This document shows, piece after piece, positions 10,484-19,478 of a DNA stretch of 64,000 nt; position 1 is the stretch's first letter, and each line of letters starts with the position of its first letter. The stretch covers positions 62,001-126,000 of the forward strand of contig JABLXU010000006.1 of NCBI GenBank assembly GCA_013177805.1, written 5' to 3'. The position numbers and the translations under genes were made by a program. The notes under the pieces were generated by a model. It saw only the letters and a program-made list of their open reading frames with translations. It was not told the DNA's origin and ran no database searches. The DNA is from Candidatus Omnitrophota bacterium. GTDB lineage: Bacteria > Hinthialibacterota > Hinthialibacteria > Hinthialibacterales > Hinthialibacteraceae.

Positions 10484-10697
10484 GGCCGACTTTGCATCTC
10501 ACGGAATCTCAAGAGGTTAGTTGATCCGTTTTCACGCGGCGAATTCAAATCACAACAATTTTGGAAAATAAGGACAAACTCGAAAATAAACATCGTCCTA
10601 AGTCCTTTATACTGCTTGAATTCACGATTTTACATATCACTCATTCTTAAGATACAAATAATTACTTCAACAAACCCAACCGCATGAAAGGCAATCC
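10484..10697 (-). promoter_or_regulatory. Putative CRISPR leader
   Basis: A 214-bp non-coding stretch between the cas2 stop codon and the first TTACGG repeat, strongly A+T-rich from about 10550 to 10690. Its position next to cas2, the uniform repeats beside it, and the degenerate repeats at the opposite end of the array all indicate the leader and acquisition end. Transcription would run leftward. A minus-strand TATAAA lies near 10605, but I see no good matching -35, so I do not call a promoter position. Confidence 0.65.
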
Positions 10698-11027
10698 TCA
10701 AGAATCCGCTTGACACAGAGCCTCATCCTTGAATTTCCCGCCAAGGACTTGAAACGTTGGCGGGTCAATATCCCAGCGGACCTCGCCGGATTGTTCGGTG
10801 ACTCCCTCGGCGCACTTGGAACAAAGCCCCACGATTAGAATATGATCTTCCTCATGGACCACCTGGCTGAGTTCCCAGCGCAGCCGCTCGATCTGGCGGG
10901 AAGAAGCCTGCACGCAAAACAAGGAATATTGAATGCGGTGTCCATATCCCTCCATGAGGCGGGCGACGCGCCGCAGCCGCTTCGGGTCACGAATATCGTA
11001 TCCCACAATATGCCATTGCCGGGCCAT
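10698..11027 (-). CDS. cas2: CRISPR adaptation protein Cas2
   Basis: 109 residues, the usual Cas2 length. The N-terminal beta strand with the conserved aspartate reads MARQWHIVGYDIRDPKRLRR (D11), followed by the ferredoxin-fold helix and the VQ-type second strand (GYGHRIQYSLFCV). Cas2 forms the core of the Cas1-Cas2 integrase that inserts new spacers. It starts 10 bp after the cas4-cas1 stop, is the last gene of the leftward cas operon, and is next to the leader. The C-terminal region has three cysteines (LCSKCAEG, ALCQ), which is not a general Cas2 feature; no function is assigned to them. Confidence 0.95.
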   Translation of the reverse strand: MARQWHIVGYDIRDPKRLRRVARLMEGYGHRIQYSLFCVQASSRQIERLRWELSQVVHEEDHILIVGLCSKCAEGVTEQSGEVRWDIDPPTFQVLGGKFKDEALCQADS

Positions 11028-11037
11028 GCGTGTTACC

Positions 11038-12663
11038 TCACCGGATCCGGGACGTGGCGAACAAGCTGGATTCGTCCGTCCAGCACTTTTCCAGCAACCG
11101 CACTTCCAGTTCGATTTGCCGGTAATAGCTCAGCGAATAATCCAGGATGGGATGTTTCCAGGAATCATTCAATCGATTTTCAAAGAGCTCGATCGCTTTT
11201 TTGCGGCCGTCGTCACTTAACCAGACTTTCACCGGGGTGCACTGAAAATCCACCGTCGGATCCCACCGGTTGCGCCGCAGGGAGGCGATCACGGTTTGAT
11301 CCCAGATCGGCACCCGAAACAGTTCCATGATATCCATCACCAGCGGATGGGCGGAAGAGCGGGGAGTGTGGTAGTACCCCAGCGCGGGTTCCAGCCCGAC
11401 CTGCAGGATAGCGCTCATGACGCTGCGGTAGAGCAGCGCGTACCCGAAACTCAAGATCGCGTTGAACCGGTCGCGGGGCGGGCGGCGGGTCCGTTTCTGG
11501 AATTCGAACTCCGGGGGAATGGTTCCCTGCAGGACCCGCCGCAGCGCGGAGAAATAGGTGTTACCGCACGCGCCCTCGTATCCCCGTAGCTCGTCCGGGT
11601 CGTTGGCGTTTTCGGCCTGGCGCTTGAGTTTCTTCATCTGCCGGAGATGCTTCACGATCTTCCCGCGCGTCTCGGAACCGTTACGGGTTAACCGCAGGAG
11701 GTACTGAAACTGGTTCTCGATACGGTTGATCACCGTTTTCTTCGCCAAGGTCAGGCGGTTGACGGGATCCGCGAGAAATTGATATTGGCCCAACCGCCGT
11801 TGCACGCGCCCGACTCCCGTGGTCAACGCGCAGAGATAATTCCCCCCGCTGGTGAACCAGTGGACGGGGATATCCCGGTAGGCACATTCGGCCAACGCCT
11901 GTGTGGAGGCCTGGGCGTAGCCATGGATGACAATCTCGCCGATGTCCTCGATGGGCAGCACCGTCTCGCCCGCTTCCCGGGTGATCACCTTGAGCGTATC
12001 ACCGTGGCGGGAGAGGCGGTCACCGTGGCCGAGAATGTGAATGGTCTGCGTCTCCCGCTTGGGAGGAAAGAGGCGGATGGATTCATACGCCGGATCCCGT
12101 TCCTTGCGCGTCTCTTCCGGCAAGCAGATGGGAGAGAGCGAACAGGCCACGCACAGTTTCTCGTTTTTCGTGATGGGAGGTCTTGTGGGCGATTCCCGCA
12201 ATTCGTTGGCGCGGGCGATGGCCCGGCGGACCTCGCCACGGAGTATGTCATCCACGGGCGCCACGACGGTTTTGTTGTCACGGTGATACCGGATGCGGGC
12301 GGAACGGACCGGCTTTTGGACCGCCCGTTCGAGCAGCATGGCGTACGCGCCCACCTGCACGCGATCCGAGTTCCACGCCAGCCCATTGTTGGACCGCCCG
12401 CGCTTGTGCTCGTAAGGATAGATTTCTCCATCCCGGGTGCGGATGGCGTCCAGCTTACCCACCAGTCCGAGTTCTTCGTCTTCGAGTTGATAGGTCTCGA
12501 GTGATTCGTCCTCAGCCAGTTCTTCATGCAGGCGGCGGCCGGCGAAGACGTTGGCGTCGGCGACGCGGATCTCCTCGACCTCCTCGAAATAGAAGAGCCG
12601 CTCGCAATACAGCAATGCGTGAAGGGCCATGACGCGGGTAAGGGGCGGTGCGATGTCAGTCAT
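11038..12663 (-). CDS. cas4-cas1: Cas4-Cas1 fusion, spacer selection and integration
   Basis: 541 residues. Residues 1-190 are a RecB-type Cas4 nuclease: C20, D72 in LVGKLDAI, the E85-x-K87 pair in YPYEHKRG, and C171, C174 and C180 in CVACSLSPIC complete the four-cysteine iron-sulfur site. Residues about 195-541 are Cas1, with the metal ligands E363 (RGYEGACGN), H432 (GYYHTPRS) and D444/E447 (VMDIMELFR). In characterised fusions of this type, Cas4 trims prespacers and reads the PAM before Cas1 integrates them. The gene lies 13 bp after cas5 and 10 bp before cas2, so it is co-transcribed. All key residues are present and there is no sign of decay. Confidence 0.95.
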   Translation of the reverse strand: MTDIAPPLTRVMALHALLYCERLFYFEEVEEIRVADANVFAGRRLHEELAEDESLETYQLEDEELGLVGKLDAIRTRDGEIYPYEHKRGRSNNGLAWNSDRVQVGAYAMLLERAVQKPVRSARIRYHRDNKTVVAPVDDILRGEVRRAIARANELRESPTRPPITKNEKLCVACSLSPICLPEETRKERDPAYESIRLFPPKRETQTIHILGHGDRLSRHGDTLKVITREAGETVLPIEDIGEIVIHGYAQASTQALAECAYRDIPVHWFTSGGNYLCALTTGVGRVQRRLGQYQFLADPVNRLTLAKKTVINRIENQFQYLLRLTRNGSETRGKIVKHLRQMKKLKRQAENANDPDELRGYEGACGNTYFSALRRVLQGTIPPEFEFQKRTRRPPRDRFNAILSFGYALLYRSVMSAILQVGLEPALGYYHTPRSSAHPLVMDIMELFRVPIWDQTVIASLRRNRWDPTVDFQCTPVKVWLSDDGRKKAIELFENRLNDSWKHPILDYSLSYYRQIELEVRLLEKCWTDESSLFATSRIR

Positions 12664-12676
12664 GGTTTAATTTCCA

Positions 12677-13453
12677 TTACATTGTACGTGATGACACGAT
12701 TTGGGGCATTTCCGCAATCTCCGGAGGCTGGATTGCGTCGATTTCAACCAGCTCGCCCACAACATGAACCGTTCCCGCGGAACCCACATGATCAACCCAA
12801 ACAGGAAGCCCGAGCAATCCTTGATCATTCAGTTTATAGAGCCGGATTTTCGATGGACGCAAGCATTCCTTGAGTTTTCCTCCATAGAGGGATACCTGAT
12901 CCACCAGATGGGTGCTTTCGCCCAGGCTCAAACCACCGAAACGCTTTATTCCATTCCGCGTGAGTGGATCCTGCGCTTCTTGAACGCGCTTTTCCAAGGG
13001 ATTGTCCTGGTTTGCATCCTCGCTGGAATCGAGCCAGATGATCAACTCGATTCCAGTAAGGATTTGCTGGTAATCGGGACATGAATTTGATCCACATCCC
13101 AATCCATAAGAATAATTAGGTTTTGGCCAACCTTGATCACGTACCCAGATTTCAAATTTCTCTCTAGCTTTCTTTGTTCTTGATACTATGTGAACCTGTC
13201 CATTTGGATCTACCCAATAATTGTCTTCTTTTACTCGCCACCTTTTCCTTAATACAACACTACATTCTGGTTCACTTAGCAACATGGGTGTGACTCGAAC
13301 TCCCATATGCTTGAGCCGGTTGGTTTCACCCACCAGGGAGAGCAGAAAACCGTAACAGGTGGCGGGCGGTGGGATGATTTCCGTTTCCAGGTATTCCCGC
13401 GCCAATCCCTTGCGGAAACAGGCGGCGGGGACCGTAACGTAAACTCCGATCAT
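12677..13453 (-). CDS. cas5: Cascade subunit Cas5 (MYXAN/DevS type)
   Basis: 258 residues. The N-terminus (MIGVYVTVPAACFRKGLARE, then ETEIIPPPATCYGFLLSLVG) matches the Cas5 pattern in which a first beta strand is followed by a proline-rich PPP-x-x-x-x-GF loop. Cas5 caps the 5' handle of the crRNA in type I surveillance complexes. It starts 6 bp after the cas7 stop. DevS is the homologue in the Myxococcus dev operon, and the neighbours Cas7 and Cas8a1 are likewise Dev-like. The central part (about 13085-13300) is noticeably more A+T-rich than the ends, suggesting rapid divergence or a recombined segment. Catalytic residues are not expected, because processing is done by Cas6. Confidence 0.85.
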   Translation of the reverse strand: MIGVYVTVPAACFRKGLAREYLETEIIPPPATCYGFLLSLVGETNRLKHMGVRVTPMLLSEPECSVVLRKRWRVKEDNYWVDPNGQVHIVSRTKKAREKFEIWVRDQGWPKPNYSYGLGCGSNSCPDYQQILTGIELIIWLDSSEDANQDNPLEKRVQEAQDPLTRNGIKRFGGLSLGESTHLVDQVSLYGGKLKECLRPSKIRLYKLNDQGLLGLPVWVDHVGSAGTVHVVGELVEIDAIQPPEIAEMPQIVSSRTM

Positions 13454-13459
13454 GATGGT

Positions 13460-14377
13460 TCACCCCGCGATGGATAATTGGCTGTCGAGATCTTTACAAG
13501 CCTTGTCGATGGCGGCTTTCACCCCCATGACTTCCACGCCTTTTCCATTGAAATCCTCGGCGATTTTCCAGGAAAGATCACTGACGCCCAAAATCAATTC
13601 TTCAGCCAGCACATCGCCCACATCGATCCGGCTGAGCAGGGATCGCGCGTGGAAGGTTTTGCCATCGTCATCAGTATTGAAGCAATAAAGCAACCGGGGC
13701 GCGGGATCATCGGTAATCCGCAGAATGATGGCGTCGGGAGAAAAATCATACAGAAAGCGCCCGTGATTGCCGGCGACCGAGCGCAGATGGCCGATCGCGC
13801 GTAGCGCCTTCGCGGCGCGGCTGGGATCGCGCAGGCGTTCGGGCGTCATGGCCAGTCCGAACTGGTAGCGGGTGGCGTGGACCTCGGTGCCGTAAGGAAC
13901 CGGATTTTCACCTTTTTTGGCGGCGGAAGGCGTGGCGGCGGGGGAAGCCGCATTGAAGGTGATGTCGCCGTACCAGGGATTCAAGGAGATGGCGCGAGTG
14001 ACTTCCAGAACCGCCCGGCGCACATTGGCAGTTCCCGTTTCTCCTTCGTTTTTCGCGGCTTCGGCGGACATGAATCCGAGAAGGTCGTCATCAATGTAGG
14101 GTGTCTCCTTGGAAGAAGCTTCCCAACGCTTGAATTCCCGGTCTTGCCATTCATTGATCCGGGTGTCTTCATTGAAGTTGCGGTTGGTTCCTTCCTCCTC
14201 GGCCTGCGCCAGCAAGCGCCGCAAAGCAAAACGGATCGCTTCGGCGCTAACAGTGGAGTGTGTTTGACCTTGCCAGATGAGTTTCTGCAAGGTGGTGATA
14301 TTGCCTTCGGTTTCCGAACGGTTGTTGGCGGCGGCGCCAAACGGGGTGATGATACTCGCGAATACGTGAAGTGCCAT
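13460..14377 (-). CDS. cas7: Cascade backbone subunit Cas7 (DevR family)
   Basis: 305 residues. The start MALHVFASIITPFGAAANNR, followed by DSE-like SETEGNITTLQKLIWQGQT, is typical of DevR/Cst2-type Cas7 proteins, in which the first strand and the ANNR loop contribute to the RNA-binding palm. Other conserved parts are VSAEAIRFALRRLLAQ, DDLLGFMSAEA, ALEVTRAISLNPW-like RAVLEVTRAISLNPWYGD, and the ATRYQFGLAMTPERL block. Cas7 polymerises along the crRNA spacer. It lies 19 bp after cas8a1 and 6 bp before cas5, so stoichiometry may be set by translation within one message. Some members act as autoregulators in Myxococcus; nothing here tests that. Confidence 0.88.
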   Translation of the reverse strand: MALHVFASIITPFGAAANNRSETEGNITTLQKLIWQGQTHSTVSAEAIRFALRRLLAQAEEEGTNRNFNEDTRINEWQDREFKRWEASSKETPYIDDDLLGFMSAEAAKNEGETGTANVRRAVLEVTRAISLNPWYGDITFNAASPAATPSAAKKGENPVPYGTEVHATRYQFGLAMTPERLRDPSRAAKALRAIGHLRSVAGNHGRFLYDFSPDAIILRITDDPAPRLLYCFNTDDDGKTFHARSLLSRIDVGDVLAEELILGVSDLSWKIAEDFNGKGVEVMGVKAAIDKACKDLDSQLSIAG

Positions 14378-14396
14378 TGGACTATCCTCCTGTTAT

Positions 14397-16049
14397 TTAA
14401 ACACTTTGTTCATTTGATGCATCGGATTCCAATATTTCAACTTCTTTCCCGGTATAGCTGGACAGGGCGAGAAGCGCTAAATCCCGGGTTAGTTGCCAAT
14501 TCTCATGATCACTGATCATCGGCAATACCTCTTGCCATTGTTTTTTCAACACTTCGATACCACCCGCCCGGCTGAACATGTCGCATAAGGCATACCGGAT
14601 CTGTTCTGGGGTCTTCGCTCCGGAAAAAGCGATCCGCCAACGATCATACTGATTGCTCCATCGCTTTTTCGTTGCTTGAGTCAGAGGTTTTTTATCAGAA
14701 CCCTGAGTTTCTTCCTTGATCCGGCCGTACGTTTGAGACATCGCTTTGTGAACGGATTCGATAAAAGCCTTTTGTACGCCTTCCATCGTTTTATCAACCA
14801 TGGCTTTCAATCCTTTCTTTTCAAAGTGGATTTTTTCGCGAAGAGGTTTTTTGCTGATAGGATCCATTTGGACCATCAGATTAGTGAATCCTTGGTAGAA
14901 AGGCTGGTTTCGGGCTAAGTTATCGGCGATCAACGGGCGGATGATGCTGTCCACCCAAAACCATTCGGTTTTTTCGATGGTTTTTTTGTCTTTCCCTTTG
15001 CCAGTGGTTTCCTTTTTCGTGTGGGAAACAATTCTCGGGGGCAGCTCTTTCAGAGCTGATTCAAATCGTTCTAACCGCTTTTCTTCCCCGGGGGGTACTA
15101 TCATTGCCCGGACGCGGGATTTTTGCTGGCTGGCCCAGGGCGTGGGTTGAAAGGTAATCGCGTGGCAAGCAGGAATCTCGTACCAATCTATTACCTTTTT
15201 TGATTTCAGGCGAATCTGGGCTTGCAATACCGCGTCACCTGCGTTCGTGATTCGGCATTCGCGAGAAACCAACGGTGTCATATAGGGACGATTCTCAGCA
15301 AATTGAACAAGATCTTGGACATCCGGAATGACCAATACTCCACACCCCCGGTTGACCGGAAGCGTCAAACATCCAACTATGGCAAAATATAATGCTAATA
15401 CTTGGTCTACGGATTCTTCGATTTTCGTGTCGGATGGAAAGGCGTTGTGACGGACGACAGCCCCGGGATTGAGAGGACCAATGACTTCGATCGGTTTGGA
15501 TTGAAGGCATCCTTTCTTATCAACTAAATCCTTCCAGCCTACCTGATGTTTGAATTTATTGCATTTTCTATAGGAGATAAGTATATCTTTATCATCTACC
15601 TGATATGATAAGATGGTGTCATTTTTTTCTAAATCACGTACTCGGCCATGTTGAAGAAAAGTGAGTGTCAGGCCACTTTGCAAATCAATTAGAACTTCCT
15701 TGCTAGGTGGATGGATATATTGTCCAGGAAGATAGATAAGACTGTCACGAATTTGAAAAGCCAAGGAGAATAATCGTTTCAAGAACTCTCCCGCATGTTC
15801 CGGTTCTCCGAAGTTAAGGGTGACCTCCAATTTATCAATGCTCCACGGCGGTGTATTATCATTCCAAGGAATACCAGGAATTTCATCTTCTGAGATTTGT
15901 TCTTCTCTGTAAGCCCGTTCGATATACCGAAGAGTACACGCCAAGCCGCCTAATCCGGCGCGGTGCAGCATGGACATACCCGGATCAAACAGGCGCATGG
16001 TAAGGCTAGATGGAGCTTCTTCATTTACTTTTGATCTTTTTTTAGCCAT
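14397..16049 (-). CDS. cas8a1: Cascade large subunit Cas8a1 (Cmx1/DevT type)
   Basis: 550 residues, close to the family length. The N-terminal signature TMRLFDPGMSMLHRAGLGGL followed by an arginine/aromatic helix (ACTLRYIERAYRE) is the mark of MYXAN-type Cas8a1. No nuclease motif is seen. By family knowledge this subunit recognises the PAM and helps recruit Cas3. The start codon lies 25 bp inside the end of cas3, so translation is probably coupled. Much of the gene is A+T-rich compared with cas3 and cas4-cas1, consistent with fast evolution of the large subunit. Subtype naming of this branch is unsettled (I-A-like, also called I-MYXAN), so I give the descriptive label. Confidence 0.83.
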   Translation of the reverse strand: MAKKRSKVNEEAPSSLTMRLFDPGMSMLHRAGLGGLACTLRYIERAYREEQISEDEIPGIPWNDNTPPWSIDKLEVTLNFGEPEHAGEFLKRLFSLAFQIRDSLIYLPGQYIHPPSKEVLIDLQSGLTLTFLQHGRVRDLEKNDTILSYQVDDKDILISYRKCNKFKHQVGWKDLVDKKGCLQSKPIEVIGPLNPGAVVRHNAFPSDTKIEESVDQVLALYFAIVGCLTLPVNRGCGVLVIPDVQDLVQFAENRPYMTPLVSRECRITNAGDAVLQAQIRLKSKKVIDWYEIPACHAITFQPTPWASQQKSRVRAMIVPPGEEKRLERFESALKELPPRIVSHTKKETTGKGKDKKTIEKTEWFWVDSIIRPLIADNLARNQPFYQGFTNLMVQMDPISKKPLREKIHFEKKGLKAMVDKTMEGVQKAFIESVHKAMSQTYGRIKEETQGSDKKPLTQATKKRWSNQYDRWRIAFSGAKTPEQIRYALCDMFSRAGGIEVLKKQWQEVLPMISDHENWQLTRDLALLALSSYTGKEVEILESDASNEQSV

Positions 16050-18388
16050 CTTGCACCTCGTTCCTCGCTGTAATCAATCGTCTCCTCCGGAGCGATGGGG
16101 ATGCCCCGATATCTTGGCCATTTATGCCACTCCAGATGCCGGGGAGGGTGATTCATGGGAATCAAGACTTTTTTCAGCTCGCGGAAGTTTTCCGCCACCC
16201 GTTGCCGGTCACTTTCCTGAATCACGGTGATCCCAGGGGAGCCTTCCCGAAGCTCCAAAACGTTGGTAATAGGTCCTCCGTCCAGCCAAGCGGATGGACA
16301 GTAGGCGGGTCGGCGTTCCTTGCTGTCTTCGATCTTCTCTTCCCATGCCCGGGCCAAATCGAGTTGGGAAATGCCCGTTTCCGGAAGAGCATCAAGCCAC
16401 CGGCGGGCGGAATCCAATTCGGCGGCGGTATAGGGCAGGTTTTCCGGGTCCCCCGCTTCATCCACCGGCTCGATGACGATAAAGGGGCGGGTTGGATCTC
16501 CCTTTTTCGCGCGGCGGTTGAGGCGTCCCAAGCGTTGAATCAAGGCGGGAAAGGGGGCCAGATCGGTCACCAACAGCGACGCCGATAGATCCAGGCTCAT
16601 CTCGGCCACCTGGGTGCAAATCGCCAAGGCGGGTTGAGGCTCATCTTCCTTAAATCGGGCGATGACTTGTTGATGTTGCTGTACCCGGTCTTCATACCGG
16701 AAGCGGCTGTGGTAAAGAATCGGTTCCAGTCCCGCCACTTTTGCCCAGTCATAAGCATCCATCGCCCGGTTGACCGTGTTGCAAACCCAGAGGATCTTTC
16801 CGCCGCGCACGTATTCCTGCTGTATGGCGGGGAGAGGATCCTGGTTGTCGATGGTTCCTTGCCGGTGGTAGCGGGGAATTTCTTCGATCTCTTTGGGGCC
16901 GTCGATCTCCACAAGATCAACGCCCATTTTTTGGCATTTGTTCCGCAAAATATCGAGACGTTTTTGCGGCAGACTAGCGGTCATCAATAAAACGGGAATA
17001 CCGCGCAGGGCTTCCAGAAAGCGGAGCAACGCGCCGAAGAGTTTGTCGTCATAGGCATGGATTTCATCAAAAACAAACGCCGCGCCCGCCAAGGCCGGCC
17101 AGGCGTACAAGCCCCGGCGGTTGTTTTGAATCAAACCGAGCACCGTATCCACCGTGCAGCTGACCATCGGCGTGGACCAGGCTTTAAGGGATTCAATGCG
17201 GATCACCCCTTCTTCCGGGTCCTCTTCCTCACGGCCGCGATGGATTCCCAGAATGATGGCTTTATCCACATCCGCCCGGCTGGTAAACAGATCCGCCCCG
17301 TATTTGCCGGTTTTTTCATCGGGATTGAAAAGGTAATCGCGGAATCCCTCGGTGGCGGTTCCGGTGGTGGGGTAGCAGATATACACTCGTTTCCCTGGAC
17401 ATCGTTTCCTTGCCCAGTGGTACGCGGCCAGTGTCTTCCCCGTGCCGCATCCGGCTTTCAGGAAGGTGATCGGTCCCGCCTTTTCCGCGGCTTCTTTTTG
17501 AAACGGCCGCAACCGGTCCTCTATTTCATCCACCGCGCAATGCAGCCGGCTAGCCAGGATATCGGCGATTTGTTCCGGCCGGGGAATTGCCGAGAAGGCA
17601 GCCTTGATCCAATTCCCCTGCTGGGTTCGGTCCGAAATTTCCTCCGGCAACGCGGATCCGGCGATATCCGCCGCAATCATGCAGGCTTTACAGGCCGCGA
17701 CAAAACGCTTTTCTTCAGGTGAAATGGATTCCCAGTATAGATGCCGCTCTCTAATACCGTGGCTGATCAGTTTGAATATGCTTTTCGATCCCGATAAATG
17801 AATAGTTGCCAATGGAAGAAAAGGTTCATTTTTTAGTTGAAATTGATCCCGAATAAACCTCAAACAGGCTTCGAAATCCGGATGTTTGGTATAGAGGATC
17901 ATCTCTGAACCACTGCCGTCTAAACACGGTTTAGGAGGAGAGGACCGCTTGTAGGCGGGATGATGCCCGGTGATCGCGCATTCCATCGCTAACCAGTTGA
18001 TGGGATCGTTATCCAATGCGGGAAATAACCACTCGATGGCTTCTCTGAGAATCAAGTATGTCACCCATTCATGGCGCAGGCCTTGCACAAGACCTTTCCG
18101 GTCGGGAAATTCGTCCGGTTGCAACATCCCTTGAAAATGATCGTTGGCTTTACCCAGATCGTGCAGCGCAGCCCCGAGGCAGACGACCTTTTGCAGCCGG
18201 GGGAACCATTTTTCTTCATCCAAGCCCAATGCCGCCAGTTGGTCTTTGCCGGTGAGATCCACAATCGACAAAGCCGATTCCAAGGCGCATTTCAAATGAC
18301 CGGGCAAATAAACATGCTCGCAATCAATGGACTGGCCGTTCGTATCCGTCTCTAGGCTTTTTGCTAATAATCTTTTCGGCATTTTCAT
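16025..18388 (-). CDS. cas3: CRISPR effector Cas3, HD nuclease fused to helicase
   Basis: 787 residues from ATG 18388, whose ATGA overlaps the cas6 stop; an in-frame extension upstream to 18535 runs through cas6 and is not credible. The HD nuclease domain covers residues about 20-250: H31, H76-D77 (ALHDLGKAND), H106 and H142-H143 (ITGHHP). The helicase follows: Walker A GCGTGKT (about 313-319), DEIH box (441-444), TAS motif (470-472), and motif VI QRLGRLNRR (618-626), preceded by VAEMSLDLSASLLVTDLAPF. In type I systems Cas3 is recruited by Cascade to unwind and degrade target DNA. All expected residues are present, so interference should be functional. It overlaps cas8a1 by 25 bp. Confidence 0.95.
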   Translation of the reverse strand: MKMPKRLLAKSLETDTNGQSIDCEHVYLPGHLKCALESALSIVDLTGKDQLAALGLDEEKWFPRLQKVVCLGAALHDLGKANDHFQGMLQPDEFPDRKGLVQGLRHEWVTYLILREAIEWLFPALDNDPINWLAMECAITGHHPAYKRSSPPKPCLDGSGSEMILYTKHPDFEACLRFIRDQFQLKNEPFLPLATIHLSGSKSIFKLISHGIRERHLYWESISPEEKRFVAACKACMIAADIAGSALPEEISDRTQQGNWIKAAFSAIPRPEQIADILASRLHCAVDEIEDRLRPFQKEAAEKAGPITFLKAGCGTGKTLAAYHWARKRCPGKRVYICYPTTGTATEGFRDYLFNPDEKTGKYGADLFTSRADVDKAIILGIHRGREEEDPEEGVIRIESLKAWSTPMVSCTVDTVLGLIQNNRRGLYAWPALAGAAFVFDEIHAYDDKLFGALLRFLEALRGIPVLLMTASLPQKRLDILRNKCQKMGVDLVEIDGPKEIEEIPRYHRQGTIDNQDPLPAIQQEYVRGGKILWVCNTVNRAMDAYDWAKVAGLEPILYHSRFRYEDRVQQHQQVIARFKEDEPQPALAICTQVAEMSLDLSASLLVTDLAPFPALIQRLGRLNRRAKKGDPTRPFIVIEPVDEAGDPENLPYTAAELDSARRWLDALPETGISQLDLARAWEEKIEDSKERRPAYCPSAWLDGGPITNVLELREGSPGITVIQESDRQRVAENFRELKKVLIPMNHPPRHLEWHKWPRYRGIPIAPEETIDYSEERGARWLKKDQK

Positions 18389-18975
18389 GATTTCTTCTCT
18401 CTCACCCTCACAAACACCCCGCACCCGAAGCGCCGGCGGCCGCCCAGGCCGTGCTCCTGGATCGTGAGGGATTCCTCCGCCGTGAGTCCCAGCAAGGCCA
18501 CCGGGTAGCCGACGATCCGCTTGTCTTGAATGCACACGGTCCGGCGGGGACCCAGTTTCAGCTCGGCTTGAATCTGCAGATCATCCAGTTGGCGCTGCGC
18601 GGCTTCCCGGAACGCGGCCTCCTCCAGGAATCCCTTGATCGTGACCAGACGCGCGCGAAGATTGGCCGCGGGAGTCAGGAGATACACCCGGGGGACGCCC
18701 ACCTGCAGGGGGATTCCTTGAATCATCACGGTTTTTCCCGCCAGCGGGAGGCACGTCGTGATCTCGCCGGATTCCAACCGGATCGTGAGGCGGCTGCGAG
18801 GAGTCAACTGGAGCACCCCGTTCCCCGCGTACACCCCCCGGATCGGGTGCAAGGCCAGCCGGGGATTCCCATGCAGACTGGGAATCCACCGGTTGACGGC
18901 AGAAAACAAGGCGTATCCATGATCCACAGGGACACAGGTTCCCCTCAGGGGAAATGAAAGATCGACGAAAGGCAT
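18385..18975 (-). CDS. cas6: crRNA endoribonuclease Cas6 (MYXAN/Cmx6 type)
   Basis: 196 residues, first gene of the operon. The opening MPFVDLSFPLRGTCVPVDHGYALFSAV and the later HPIRGVYAGNGVLQL segment fit the MYXAN Cas6 family. The C-terminus has the glycine-rich RAMP loop LGGRRRFGCGVFVRVR. By family function it cuts the pre-crRNA within each repeat; the repeat hairpin with a GNRA loop is the likely substrate. A good ribosome binding site (AAAGAGG) lies 9-10 bases before the ATG. The stop codon overlaps the cas3 start (ATGA). An upstream histidine (H19 in VDHGYALF) could be catalytic, but the active site of this branch cannot be fixed from sequence alone. Confidence 0.85.
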   Translation of the reverse strand: MPFVDLSFPLRGTCVPVDHGYALFSAVNRWIPSLHGNPRLALHPIRGVYAGNGVLQLTPRSRLTIRLESGEITTCLPLAGKTVMIQGIPLQVGVPRVYLLTPAANLRARLVTIKGFLEEAAFREAAQRQLDDLQIQAELKLGPRRTVCIQDKRIVGYPVALLGLTAEESLTIQEHGLGGRRRFGCGVFVRVREKKS

Positions 18976-19478
18976 CCTATTAAACCTCTTTCTTTATATT
19001 TATGAATTCGTTGATAATTCCCCACTGATTCATAGATAAAACACAATAAATTTTTTACAATTCGGGTGATATTGCAGGAAATCCAATTCAATCCAGGATG
19101 CGTTACTTATTGCTATTAATCTCGTAAATATTTTAATGTAATACCGTTCTGTCAGAGGATTCCATTTAACCTCTTGTTATTGAACCGGGTGACGGCCATC
19201 TTGAATGCCCTGTCTGTGCCGTATAAAGACAACTCGCCATTTGGTGTTCGGATGTTCAGTATTTTGACAAATTTTCATTTATTAGTTTATATTATTTCAT
19301 ATTTCTTCCTTTTGTCAATTCTAAAGATAATTTAAATTCAAATATTTTTAATCCCTATTAATCGTCCCAGAAGAGCATTCCGCCGGTCCGCCGGGTGTAG
19401 ATCCCGAGGAGGAGGCCGTAGTCGCTGTGCCATTTACATCGGATCTTCACCCCCCCCTAAATCACTAACTCAATAAAA
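18976..19478. other. A+T-rich intergenic region upstream of the cas operon
   Basis: About 500 bp without an intact gene. The leftward cas promoter should lie in its left part (18980-19070), which is very A+T-rich, but no clear -35/-10 pair could be fixed. At 19360-19440 the minus strand can be read as a C-terminal coding scrap (KWHSDYGLLLGIYTRRTGG, ending in a stop), so part of the region is gene debris of unknown family. Confidence 0.4.
19264..19293 (+). promoter_or_regulatory. Candidate rightward sigma-70-type promoter
   Basis: TTGACA at 19264-19269 and TATATT at 19288-19293 are separated by 18 bp in A+T-rich DNA. It points toward the truncated IS1634-type transposase at 19479. In such A+T-rich sequence a match of this quality can arise by chance. 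Confidence 0.3.

Noticed and set aside
4386-10524. Numerous open frames inside the array (peptides such as AQRLAASKIVS and CSTPCGIKDSFT)
   Set aside because: They are translations of the CRISPR repeat in its different frames joined by spacers, not genes.
10484-10540. Extra degenerate repeat beyond the leader-side end
   Set aside because: The sequence ends GTTTTCAC near 10535, as a repeat would, but the remaining bases do not match.
16025-18535. 836-residue reading of cas3 from 18535
   Set aside because: The extra 49 residues overlap cas6 in another frame; ATG 18388 overlaps the cas6 stop and begins just before the conserved HD region.
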